From: DATBLE01 sp046734335
Lineage (GTDB): Bacteria > Actinomycetota > Thermoleophilia > Gaiellales > Gaiellaceae
NCBI GenBank assembly: GCA_046734335.1
Contig: JBKPRA010000032.1
Span: 1-26,894, forward strand
Length of the DNA stretch: 26,894 nucleotides
Direction of reading: 5' to 3'
Position 1 is the first letter of the stretch; each line of letters starts with the position of its first letter. The notes below the pieces were generated by a model that did not search any database, was not told the origin of the DNA, and was given only the letters and a program-made list of their open reading frames with translations. This document shows, one piece after another, positions 20,324 to 26,697 of this stretch. The translations under genes and the position numbers were made by a program.

Positions 20324-21433
20324 TCAGTGGAACGTGATCGTGACCGTGCGGCCGAATGCGGCCGCATCGGCGCACGACTTGAACCAGACGTCGATCCGCG
20401 CTCCCTGAACCGATCCGCCGGTGTCTGCGGCAACTCCTTCGCCATAGCCCGGGATGGTCATGCGCGTTCCGAGCGGGATCACCGAAGGATCGGTGGCGAC
20501 GATGCCGGGGCCGGTCGGCAGACCGGTGGCGGTCGAGCCTTTCAGGCAGTAGCCCGTCGCGTAGACCGACATGGTTCCGCCCGGCTTCGGCGGCGGCGGT
20601 GCCGCAGCCGGGGGCGCCGTCGGCGCCGAAGCGACCGAGTCGACAGGGGCAGGCGGCGGCTCGGACGCGGCGACGGCGGCGGTCGTCGCAGGCTGCTCGC
20701 TCGTCTCGGTGGGCGTCGCTGCGGTGGTCGCCGTCCGGGTCACCACCTGTGCGCGCCGGCGTGCTTCCTGCGCCTGCACCTCGAGCTTCGAGATCTGCGC
20801 CGCGGTCAGCTGCTGCTCGCGGCGCAGGCCGACGATGTAGGAGCTGCGCTCAGCACGTGCCTGCTCGAGGCCGGCGGTGGTCTCAGCGAGGTGCGACCGC
20901 GTCTCGTCCGTCCGGGCCACCTGCCCGGCCAGCTCTCGCTGGACGGTCGCCAGGCGGCCGCGGGCGGCATCGGCCTGGTCGAGCACCGACTGCGTCGCCC
21001 GGGCGGTTCGGTGCACCGCGTCGAGCCCGTCGATCGCCTCCTCCAGCGAGGTCGCCCCGAGCACGACCGCGATCGGATCGGGCTCGCCCTGCTCGTAGAG
21101 GTAGCGGAGCTGGTCGCCGAGGCGCCGTTCCGCGATCAGGGTCGTCCGCCTCGCCGCACGCACGCGCCGCCGGACGCTCGCCTGCTCGCGTCCCAGCGCC
21201 TCGGCTCGTGCCTGGACTCGGGCCAGGTCCGAACGGGCCTGCGCCAGCCGGCTCTCGAGCCCGTAGAGCTGGACGACGGCCGCCCGTGATTCGGCGGCCA
21301 GCGCCGCCTGCTTCTGCTGGAGTCCCTCGACTCCGGGGCTCTGCGCCGAGAGTGTCGCGGGCGCGCCGAGGATCAGCAGGAAACCGACGAGCACCGCGAG
21401 AAAACGAGGGAGCTTGTGACATCTCGCCCGCAC
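20324..21433 (-). CDS. Exported coiled-coil protein with C-terminal 3D domain
   Basis: I start it at GTG 21433, giving 369 residues. The frame is open further upstream, but that part is antisense to the NlpC gene. Residues about 8-31 (LPRFLAVLVGFLLILGAPATLSAQ) form a signal peptide. Residues about 37-245 are a long coiled coil (LQQKQAALAAESRAAVVQLYGLESRL, and so on) like the N-terminal part of CwlO/RipA-type proteins. A Pro/Ala linker follows, then a 3D domain at about 287-369 with its three aspartates in ATDPSVIPLG, AADTGG and RIDVWF. 3D domains occur in MltA/RpfB-like lytic enzymes. It probably cuts or remodels peptidoglycan. Its partner is the divergent NlpC/P60 protein. Confidence 0.85.
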   Translation of the reverse strand: MRARCHKLPRFLAVLVGFLLILGAPATLSAQSPGVEGLQQKQAALAAESRAAVVQLYGLESRLAQARSDLARVQARAEALGREQASVRRRVRAARRTTLIAERRLGDQLRYLYEQGEPDPIAVVLGATSLEEAIDGLDAVHRTARATQSVLDQADAARGRLATVQRELAGQVARTDETRSHLAETTAGLEQARAERSSYIVGLRREQQLTAAQISKLEVQAQEARRRAQVVTRTATTAATPTETSEQPATTAAVAASEPPPAPVDSVASAPTAPPAAAPPPPKPGGTMSVYATGYCLKGSTATGLPTGPGIVATDPSVIPLGTRMTIPGYGEGVAADTGGSVQGARIDVWFKSCADAAAFGRTVTITFH

Positions 21434-21443
21434 GTGCCGCCCG

Positions 21444-21449
21444 ACCGTA
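21444..21449 (-). promoter_or_regulatory. Possible -10 box of the 3D-domain gene
   Basis: The minus strand reads TACGGT ten bases before the GTG at 21433. The ribosome-binding site is poor, so a nearly leaderless transcript is possible. No -35 match is seen. Confidence 0.3.
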
Positions 21450-21530
21450 CCACACCCCCGCGCGCCCGAGACGATGGGCCGTTCGGCGGATTTTTCGCGT
21501 CTTTTGGCGCAAATTGCTGCCTGTTCCCGT

Positions 21531-21559
21531 TTGCCGGTGTCCGTACCCCCTGCTAGGGT
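21531..21559 (+). promoter_or_regulatory. Promoter of the NlpC/P60 gene
   Basis: TTGCCG (21531-21536) and TAGGGT (21554-21559) are spaced by exactly 17 bases. Nine bases separate the -10 from GTG 21569, so the leader would be absent or two to three bases long. An AT-richer patch just upstream (about 21490-21520) stands out from the surrounding GC-rich DNA. Confidence 0.5.
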
Positions 21560-21568
21560 GCTGCCTTC

Positions 21569-22747
21569 GTGACGTACCGGCCCCTCCCGGTGCGCCTGTC
21601 GAGAGTGGTGTGGGGTATCGCCTCGCGCGCCCACAGCCGGCAGGCAACCTTCGTACTGATCGCGCTCCTCGCGGCGCTGCTTGCTGCCCAGGCGGCGACG
21701 GCGGAGCCGCCCCAGATCACGGCCAAGCGGGCCGAGGCGGAGCGCGTGCTGGGTGAGATCCATTCGCTCGACGTCCAGATGGAGAAGGCGATCGAGGCCT
21801 ACAACGGGGCTACCGACCAGCTGTCGGCGATCGAACGCGAGCGCGCGCTGAACGGGCGCGAGCTGGCGGTCGCCAGGCACAACCTGTACGTGTCCCAGCG
21901 TCGGCTGGGGGCCCGCCTGCGATCGATGTACACAGACGGCGAAGAGGACTCGACGCTGGCGATCCTGCTCGGCTCGAACTCGATCGGGGAGTTCCTCGAC
22001 CGGGTGGACACCGTGAACAGCGTCGCGTCTCAGGATTCACAGGTGGTCGGCGAGGTCAGGAAGTTCAAGCACGACGTCACCGTGCGCGCCGCGCAGCTGA
22101 AGACGGCACATATCCGACAGGAACAGGTTGTGGCCGAGCGGGCCGCCGCCAAGCAGCAGATCGAGTCGGGTCTGGCGGAGCGTCAGCAGCTGCTCGGCTC
22201 GATCCGCGGTGAGATCGCGCGGCTCCAGCGGGAGGAGGAAGCGCGCCAGGCGCGGCTCGCCGCCGAGGCCAGGGCGCGGCTGGAGGCCCAGCTCGCCGCG
22301 CAGCACGCGGCCGTGCAGCAGGCGCAGGAGCAGGATGTCGTCGGCGCCTCCGCCGTGTCGCCGGACGGCATCGTCACGGTCGCGCCGCCGTCACAGTACG
22401 GAGGCGTCGTCGGGATCGCCATGCAGTACCTGGGTACGCCCTACGTATGGGGCGGCTCCTCACCCGGTGGCTTCGACTGCTCGGGCCTCGTCATGTTCGC
22501 CTACTCGCAGGTCGGGGTTTCGCTGCCGCATCACGCGGCCGACCAGTACAACTACGGCGTCCCGGTCTCGCGCGACCAGCTCGAGCCCGGCGACCTCGTC
22601 TTCTTCGACGGGCTCGGGCACGTCGGGATCTACATCGGCAACGGCCAGTTCATCCACGCTCCGCACACGGGCGACGTGGTCAAGATCTCGAGCCTGAACG
22701 AGTCCTGGTATGCCGCGACCTACGTCGGGGCGCGTCGCATCACCTAG
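21569..22747 (+). CDS. Exported NlpC/P60 peptidoglycan endopeptidase with coiled coil
   Basis: The 392-residue product has a signal peptide or anchor (about residues 27-46) and a coiled coil (about 50-260). A C-terminal NlpC/P60 cysteine-peptidase domain covers about 275-392. The catalytic residues are C304 (GGFDCSGLV), H351 (GLGHVGIYIG) and H363 (FIHAPH). Enzymes of this design (RipA/CwlO type) cut the D-Glu to diaminopimelate bond and act in cell separation or wall growth; the coiled coil commonly controls activity. The start GTG 21569 is the first codon after a good promoter. The divergent 3D-domain gene has the same domain plan. Confidence 0.92.
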   Translation: MTYRPLPVRLSRVVWGIASRAHSRQATFVLIALLAALLAAQAATAEPPQITAKRAEAERVLGEIHSLDVQMEKAIEAYNGATDQLSAIERERALNGRELAVARHNLYVSQRRLGARLRSMYTDGEEDSTLAILLGSNSIGEFLDRVDTVNSVASQDSQVVGEVRKFKHDVTVRAAQLKTAHIRQEQVVAERAAAKQQIESGLAERQQLLGSIRGEIARLQREEEARQARLAAEARARLEAQLAAQHAAVQQAQEQDVVGASAVSPDGIVTVAPPSQYGGVVGIAMQYLGTPYVWGGSSPGGFDCSGLVMFAYSQVGVSLPHHAADQYNYGVPVSRDQLEPGDLVFFDGLGHVGIYIGNGQFIHAPHTGDVVKISSLNESWYAATYVGARRIT

Positions 22748-22769
22748 GACGCTCGCTCCGCTCGCTTCA

Positions 22770-22792
22770 CGGGTGAACCCCTGGTTCCCCCG
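22770..22792. terminator. Hairpin between NlpC/P60 and the acyl-CoA synthetase
   Basis: CGGGTGAACC (22770-22779) pairs with GGTTCCCCCG (22783-22792) except for one T-C mismatch, with a CCT loop. It lies between convergent genes. Its 18 bases GAACCCCTGGTTCCCCCG are identical to part of the secY hairpin (7369-7386). A TCTTCTTCT stretch follows on the + strand, which could help termination. Confidence 0.6.
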
Positions 22793-22820
22793 TCTTCTTC
22801 TCCGGCGGCGTCGATGCGAC

Positions 22821-24554
22821 TCACGAGGCGTACAGTCGCTCGATCTCTGTCGCGAAGTGCTCCTGCACGACGCCGCGCCTCAGCTTCAGCGTCGGCGTGA
22901 TCTCGCCCTCTTCGGCCGAGAAATCCCGCGGGAGCACCTCGAAGCGCTTGATCTGTTCGTAGCGAGACCGCTGCTCGTTCACCCCGTCGACGATGCCCTG
23001 GACGAGCGCGGCCTCGTCTCTGCCGCCGTCGGCCCGCCATTTCGCGATCTCCTCGCGGTCGAGCGTGAGCAGCGCGGCGACGTAGGGGCGGCGGTCGCCG
23101 ATCACGATCGCCTGCGAGACGAAGCGCGACGCCTTCAGATCGTTCTCCAGGTTCTGTGGCGCAACGTTCTTGCCGCCGGCGGTGACGAGGATGTCCTTCT
23201 TGCGGTCGGTGATGCTGATGAACCCGTCCTCGTCGATCACGGCGATGTCGCCGGTGCGGAGCCACCCGTCCTCGCGGAGCACCTCGCGGGTCGCCTCGAG
23301 GTCCTTCAAATAGCCGGCGAAGACGGTCTCGCTCCGCAGTTCGAGCTCTCCGTCCTCGGCGAGGCGAACCTCCACCCCTGGGAGCGGCTTGCCGACCGTG
23401 CCGAACTTGAAGGCATCGGGACGGTTGACCGAGGCTGCGGTCGTGCACTCGGTCAGGCCGTAGCCTTCGTAGATCGGGAGGTCGAAGGCGGCGAAGAGCT
23501 CGATCACCTCGCGCGAGAGCGGCGCGCCGCCCGAGTTCGCGAGCCTGAGGCGTCCCCCGAGCCGCGCCTTCACCTTCGAGTAGACGAGGCGGTCGGCGAG
23601 CCGGTGCTGGACGTCGAGCAGCCGCGGGATCGGTTCGCCTGCCTGGCGCCGGCGGCTGACCTCCTTGCCTACGCGGAGTGCCCACTGTCCGATCGCGCGC
23701 TTCGCCCCGTGGGCGTCGTCCAGCCCGGAGACGACGGCCGTGTGGACCTTCTCGTAGACCCGCGGCACGCTCGGGAACGTGGTCGGCCTGACGCGGGTCA
23801 GGGCCTCGCCGACGTGCAGCGGGTCGCTGCACAGGGCCAGCGTGTACCCGACGTAACGCGCCTGCAGATGGATCAGGCGGCCGTAGTTGTGGGCGAGCGG
23901 GAGGTAGAGGAGCAGCGTGTCGTCGGGGCCGACGAAGCGCTTCGGCATCTTGTCGACAACCGCAGCCATCTCGTAGTAGTTGCGGTGGCGGATCATGCAG
24001 CCCTTCGGCGGGCCGGTCGTCCCCGACGTGTAGATGTAGGTGAACAGGTCTTCCTCGTCGACCGCCGCTTCGGCGTCGGCCAGGGCATCTGGATGAGCGG
24101 CCGCGTGCTCGCGGCCGCGATCCTCGAGCTGGGGCAGGTCTGCGAAGGCGAGCAGGTGTCGGAGCTTGGGCAGTTCGTCCTGAACGGACTCGATCGTGGC
24201 CCATTGCTCGTCGTCCTCGACGAGCACGCCGATCGCCTCCGAGTGACCGAGCACGTAGGCGGCGTCGCGGGCCGAGCTGTTCGCGTAGACGGGGGCGCCG
24301 ATCGCCCCGATCAGGCCGAGCGCGAAGTCGAACAGGCACCATTCGAGGGTGGTCGACGCGAAGATCGAGAAGGCGTCGCCTTTCTTCACCCCGAGGGCGA
24401 GCAGCCCGTTTGCGAGGTTGTCCACACGCCGGGCTGCCTCGGGCCACGACACCTCCACCCAGGTGCCGTCGCGCTCGGCCAGATAGGGCGCACGGCTCGA
24501 GGCGCGGGCCGCAGCGTTCCGCCACAGAGCGCCGATCGTCCTCGCCTTGGGCAT
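22821..24554 (-). CDS. Long-chain acyl-CoA synthetase (AMP-forming)
   Basis: The 577-residue product is an ANL-family enzyme that activates fatty acids with ATP and CoA. Motifs: the ATP-binding loop YIYTSGTTGPPKG (about residues 173-185), SGGAPLSREVIELF, YEGYGLTECTTAASVN, GWLRTGDIAVIDEDGFISITDRKKDILVTAGGKN (hinge Asp in DRKKD), and the C-terminal Lys in TPTLKLRR. The pattern ITDRKKDILVTAGGKNVAPQNLEN is that of the FAA1/FadD15-like group. It would feed fatty acids to beta-oxidation or lipid synthesis. ATG 24554 has no ribosome-binding site but a good promoter seven bases upstream. It is divergent from ku. Confidence 0.92.
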   Translation of the reverse strand: MPKARTIGALWRNAAARASSRAPYLAERDGTWVEVSWPEAARRVDNLANGLLALGVKKGDAFSIFASTTLEWCLFDFALGLIGAIGAPVYANSSARDAAYVLGHSEAIGVLVEDDEQWATIESVQDELPKLRHLLAFADLPQLEDRGREHAAAHPDALADAEAAVDEEDLFTYIYTSGTTGPPKGCMIRHRNYYEMAAVVDKMPKRFVGPDDTLLLYLPLAHNYGRLIHLQARYVGYTLALCSDPLHVGEALTRVRPTTFPSVPRVYEKVHTAVVSGLDDAHGAKRAIGQWALRVGKEVSRRRQAGEPIPRLLDVQHRLADRLVYSKVKARLGGRLRLANSGGAPLSREVIELFAAFDLPIYEGYGLTECTTAASVNRPDAFKFGTVGKPLPGVEVRLAEDGELELRSETVFAGYLKDLEATREVLREDGWLRTGDIAVIDEDGFISITDRKKDILVTAGGKNVAPQNLENDLKASRFVSQAIVIGDRRPYVAALLTLDREEIAKWRADGGRDEAALVQGIVDGVNEQRSRYEQIKRFEVLPRDFSAEEGEITPTLKLRRGVVQEHFATEIERLYAS

Positions 24555-24561
24555 CCTCGCA

Positions 24562-24590
24562 AGGGTAGTGCGCGGAGGGAAACGGGTCCA
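24562..24590 (-). promoter_or_regulatory. Promoter of the acyl-CoA synthetase gene (leaderless)
   Basis: On the minus strand TGGACC (24590-24585) and TACCCT (24567-24562) are 17 bases apart. The -10 is seven bases from the ATG, so transcription should start at the start codon itself. Confidence 0.5.
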
Positions 24591-24594
24591 CGCC

Positions 24595-24600
24595 TAGAAT
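24595..24600 (+). promoter_or_regulatory. -10 box of ku
   Basis: TAGAAT, five of six matches, ends 12 bases before ATG 24613. A leader of about five bases is expected. The box lies next to the -35 of the divergent acyl-CoA synthetase, so the two promoters share one 58-base space. Confidence 0.45.
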
Positions 24601-24612
24601 TCCAAGTGCCCC

Positions 24613-25482
24613 ATGCGTACGACCTGGAACGGCGCGATCAGCTTCAGTCTGGTGACGATTCCCGTCGGGCTGGCCCCGGCGACGAAGCCGTCGGCGCGCG
24701 CCTCCGACGTCTCGTTTCGCCAGCTGCACGCCGAGTGCAAGACGCCGATCAAGAACCGCCGGTGGTGCCCGGTGCACGAGCGTGAGGTCGAGAGCGACGA
24801 GATCGTCCGCGGCTGGGAGGTCGCCAAAGGTCAGTTCGTGATCGTCGAGGACGCGGACCTGGAGGCGATCGAGCGCCAGAACACGTCCCGCTCGATCGAC
24901 ATCGAGCGGTTCGTCCCGCTCGACGAGGTCGATCCCGTCTACTTCGATCGCACGTACTTCCTCGTGCCCGCGGCCGCTGCGGCCGCGCTTCGTCCGTACG
25001 TCCTGCTGCGCACCGTGCTGGCGGACGAAGGCGTCGGCGCGATCGGTCGCTTCGTTCTGTCCGGCAAAGAGAAGCTCTGCCTGATCCGGCCGAAGGGCGA
25101 CGCGCTCGTGCTGGAGACGCTGTACGTCGCCGAGGATGTCTACTCGCAGGCCGAGATCGACGAGGCTGCTGGAGACGGCCAGGCGCCGAAGAAGGCGGAG
25201 CTCGATCTCGCGCGGCAGCTCGTCGACAGCCTCGTCGGCGAGTTCGACCCGCGCGAGCAGCTGACCAGCGAGTACCGCCAGGATCTGCGCAAGATGCTGG
25301 AGGCGAAGCTCGACGGCCAGCCGATCGAGGAGCCGGAGGAGGTCGAGGAGGCGCCGGTGATCGATCTGATGGCCGCTCTCAAGCAGAGCGTGGCCGATGC
25401 GAAGAAGCGCAAGGCCCCGACAGGGGAGGACGGCCAGCCGGCCGCGAAGCCACGCGCGCGGCGTGCGGCGGCCAAGAAGTAG
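24613..25482 (+). CDS. ku: Non-homologous end joining protein Ku
   Basis: Bacterial Ku forms a homodimeric ring on DNA ends and recruits LigD. The 289-residue product starts MRTTWNGAISFSLVTIPVGLAPAT, the normal bacterial Ku start. It has RQLHAECKTPIKNRRWCPVHEREVESDEIVRGWE and YFDRTYFLVP, the conserved middle of the family. The C-terminal end is Lys/Arg/Ala-rich (KKRKAPTGE, RARRAAAKK), as in Ku proteins that slide onto or thread DNA. No ligD is next to it in the window; the partner must be elsewhere. The start follows a -10 box by 12 bases, with no clear ribosome-binding site. Confidence 0.94.
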   Translation: MRTTWNGAISFSLVTIPVGLAPATKPSARASDVSFRQLHAECKTPIKNRRWCPVHEREVESDEIVRGWEVAKGQFVIVEDADLEAIERQNTSRSIDIERFVPLDEVDPVYFDRTYFLVPAAAAAALRPYVLLRTVLADEGVGAIGRFVLSGKEKLCLIRPKGDALVLETLYVAEDVYSQAEIDEAAGDGQAPKKAELDLARQLVDSLVGEFDPREQLTSEYRQDLRKMLEAKLDGQPIEEPEEVEEAPVIDLMAALKQSVADAKKRKAPTGEDGQPAAKPRARRAAAKK

Positions 25483-25494
25483 ACGAGCTGTCGC

Positions 25495-25665
25495 TTAGTG
25501 TTTTGCGGGCGTCGCGCCGATCGCCTGGAGCTGCGCCGCGAACAGGCTCTTGTCGATCTTGCCTTGGTAGATCGGGACGCCTTCCTGCACGCAGACACGG
25601 ATCACTTCGGTCCGGTCGATCCCGAGCTCCTTCGACAGCTCCTCAGGCGTGAGGTGGTTCGGCAT
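25495..25665 (-). CDS. Small helix-turn-helix protein
   Basis: I start it at ATG 25665, which has GGAGGAAGGAG just upstream on the minus strand, giving 56 residues; the frame is open to 25707 but those codons lie in the leader. The protein reads MPNHLTPEELSKELGIDRTEVIRVCVQEGVPIYQGKIDKSLFAAQLQ. LTPEELSKELGIDRTEVIRVCVQEGV looks like a helix-turn-helix of the excisionase/MerR kind, followed by a short wing. It is probably a DNA-binding protein; its target is unknown. It ends 12 bases from the ku stop, convergent with it. A structured leader with a terminator precedes it. Confidence 0.75.
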   Translation of the reverse strand: MPNHLTPEELSKELGIDRTEVIRVCVQEGVPIYQGKIDKSLFAAQLQAIGATPAKH

Positions 25666-25689
25666 GACGCTCCTTCCTCCAGAGAGACG

Positions 25690-25735
25690 AAAAACCCACC
25701 GGCGCACAGCTGTCGTTTGACGCTGGGCCGATGGG
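25690..25735 (-). terminator. Intrinsic terminator in the leader of the small HTH gene
   Basis: On the minus strand CCCATCGGC (25735-25727) pairs with GCCGGTGGG (25703-25695) over 9 bp with one U-G pair. Inside it CAGCGTC pairs with GACAGCTG around an AAAC loop. Five T bases follow (25694-25690). This is the only hairpin in the window with a real T-tract. It lies only 25 bases before the HTH start and about 100 bases after the nif3 stop. It is either the nif3 terminator or an attenuator for the HTH gene. Confidence 0.65.
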
Positions 25736-25762
25736 CTCGGTGAAAGCCTTCCGGTTCTCAGT

Positions 25763-25783
25763 GCGGGAGATCAGAGGTCCCGC
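25763..25783 (-). other. Hairpin in the nif3-HTH spacer
   Basis: GCGGGA and TCCCGC form a 6-bp stem with a nine-base loop. It is the middle one of three hairpins on the minus-strand RNA between nif3 and the small HTH gene. Confidence 0.45.
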
Positions 25784-25805
25784 TCCTCCGGACGAATCAT
25801 GGTCA

Positions 25806-25827
25806 CCTCGGAGAATACTCTCCGGGG
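25806..25827 (-). other. Hairpin just after the nif3 stop
   Basis: CCTCGGAGA (25806-25814) pairs with TCTCCGGGG (25819-25827), nine pairs with one G-U, around a four-base loop. It lies about 10 bases downstream of the nif3 stop on the minus strand and has no T-tract. Confidence 0.5.
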
Positions 25828-25836
25828 GCGACGTGC

Positions 25837-26580
25837 TCAAACCGGGTTGGGGAGCTCGACAAACTCCCACGCCAGGTCGAAGCGCTCCGCGAGCCGGGCT
25901 GCCAGGGCCTGGACGCCGAGGCGCTCGGTTGCGTAGTGGCCGGCGGCGACGAATGTGATGCCGAGCTCGCGGGCGAGATGGAGGCTCGGTTCCTCCGGCT
26001 CGCCGGTCACGAACAGGTCGTAGCCGGCCGCAGCCGCCTCGGCGAGATGACGGCCGCCTCCGCCGGAGACGATCGCGACCCGCTCGATCGTCGCCGGGCC
26101 TTCCTGGAAGACCATCGGCTCTGGCGCGATCCGCGCGCGGACCCGCGCGAGGAGGCTCTCGACCGGCTCGGGCGCCGGGAGGTGGCCGCCGACGCCGATC
26201 CCGGCGAACGGCCCGTCGACCTCGAGCCCGAGCTCGCGCGCGAGCAGGACGTTGTTGCCGACCTCTGGGTGGGCGTCGAGCGCGAGGTGGTAGCCGGCAA
26301 GGGTCAGGTCGGCGTCGAACAGCGCCTGCAGACGGCGCCGGACCCGAGCATCGATCATGCGCGGCTCGTTGTCCCAGAGCAGGCCGTGATGCACGATCAC
26401 GAGCTGGGCGCCTGCGGAGGCCGCCCGCTCGAACAGCTCGAGCGACGAGGACACGCCGCAGACGATCTTGGACACGTACTCCGCCCCGGCCACCTGCATG
26501 CCCTGCGGCCCGTAGTCGCGGAACGACTCGAGCTCGAGCAGCTCCGCAGCGAACGCCAGGATCTCGTCACGCCGTGCCAT
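25837..26580 (-). CDS. Nif3-like dinuclear-metal protein
   Basis: The 247-residue product matches the Nif3/YbgI family, a widely conserved group with a dinuclear metal site and no firmly known general function (some members were named GTP cyclohydrolase 1 type 2). Motifs: DYGPQGMQVAGAEYVSKIVCGVSSSLELFERA, VIVHHGLLWD (metal His pair), AGYHLALDAHPEVGNN (metal His and Asp), and FVAAGHYATERLGVQALA (metal His and Glu). The insert domain found in longer bacterial members is absent, so this is the short form. It starts 43 bases from tRNA-Pro, divergent from it. Confidence 0.92.
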   Translation of the reverse strand: MARRDEILAFAAELLELESFRDYGPQGMQVAGAEYVSKIVCGVSSSLELFERAASAGAQLVIVHHGLLWDNEPRMIDARVRRRLQALFDADLTLAGYHLALDAHPEVGNNVLLARELGLEVDGPFAGIGVGGHLPAPEPVESLLARVRARIAPEPMVFQEGPATIERVAIVSGGGGRHLAEAAAAGYDLFVTGEPEEPSLHLARELGITFVAAGHYATERLGVQALAARLAERFDLAWEFVELPNPV

Positions 26581-26608
26581 TTGACGGCGATTCTTTCAGC
26601 CGCTCGGG

Positions 26609-26614
26609 TACCCT
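26609..26614 (+). promoter_or_regulatory. Possible -10 box of the tRNA-Pro gene
   Basis: TACCCT ends nine bases before the tRNA. TTGACG at 26581-26586 would be a -35, but the spacer of 22 bases is too long, so only the -10 is supported. Confidence 0.3.
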
Positions 26615-26623
26615 GTCCGGGCT

Positions 26624-26697
26624 CGGGGTGTGGCGCAGCCTGGTAGCGCGCTCCGTTCGGGTCGGAGAGGTCCCCGGTTCAAATCCGGGCACCCCGA
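26624..26697 (+). tRNA. tRNA-Pro (anticodon CGG)
   Basis: The acceptor arms CGGGGTG (26624-26630) and CACCCCG (26690-26696) pair fully, with A at 26697 as discriminator. The D arm contains AGCCTGGTAGC, the anticodon stem CTCCG/CGGAG encloses a loop with anticodon CGG at 26658-26660, and the T arm holds GGTTCAAATCC. It reads CCG proline codons. CCA is not encoded. A hairpin and a truncated nitrilase-like gene follow. Confidence 0.97.

Noticed and set aside
21434..21568. A c-di-AMP (ydaO-type) riboswitch before the cell-wall genes, as found before many such genes in actinobacteria
   Set aside because: The spacer is too short, and both starts lie within about 10 bases of -10 boxes, leaving no room for an aptamer.
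22710..24785. 691-residue + strand frame across the acyl-CoA synthetase
   Set aside because: It is antisense to a gene with clear motifs, and its composition is typical of shadow frames in GC-rich DNA.
25741..25760. SRP RNA-like CCGGAAGG on the minus strand
   Set aside because: The rest of the SRP domain IV pattern (GGTCAGG before, AGCAGCC after) is absent.
25731..25958. 75-residue + strand frame between the HTH gene and nif3
   Set aside because: It overlaps the end of nif3 and the hairpins, and has neither a ribosome-binding site nor a recognisable pattern.
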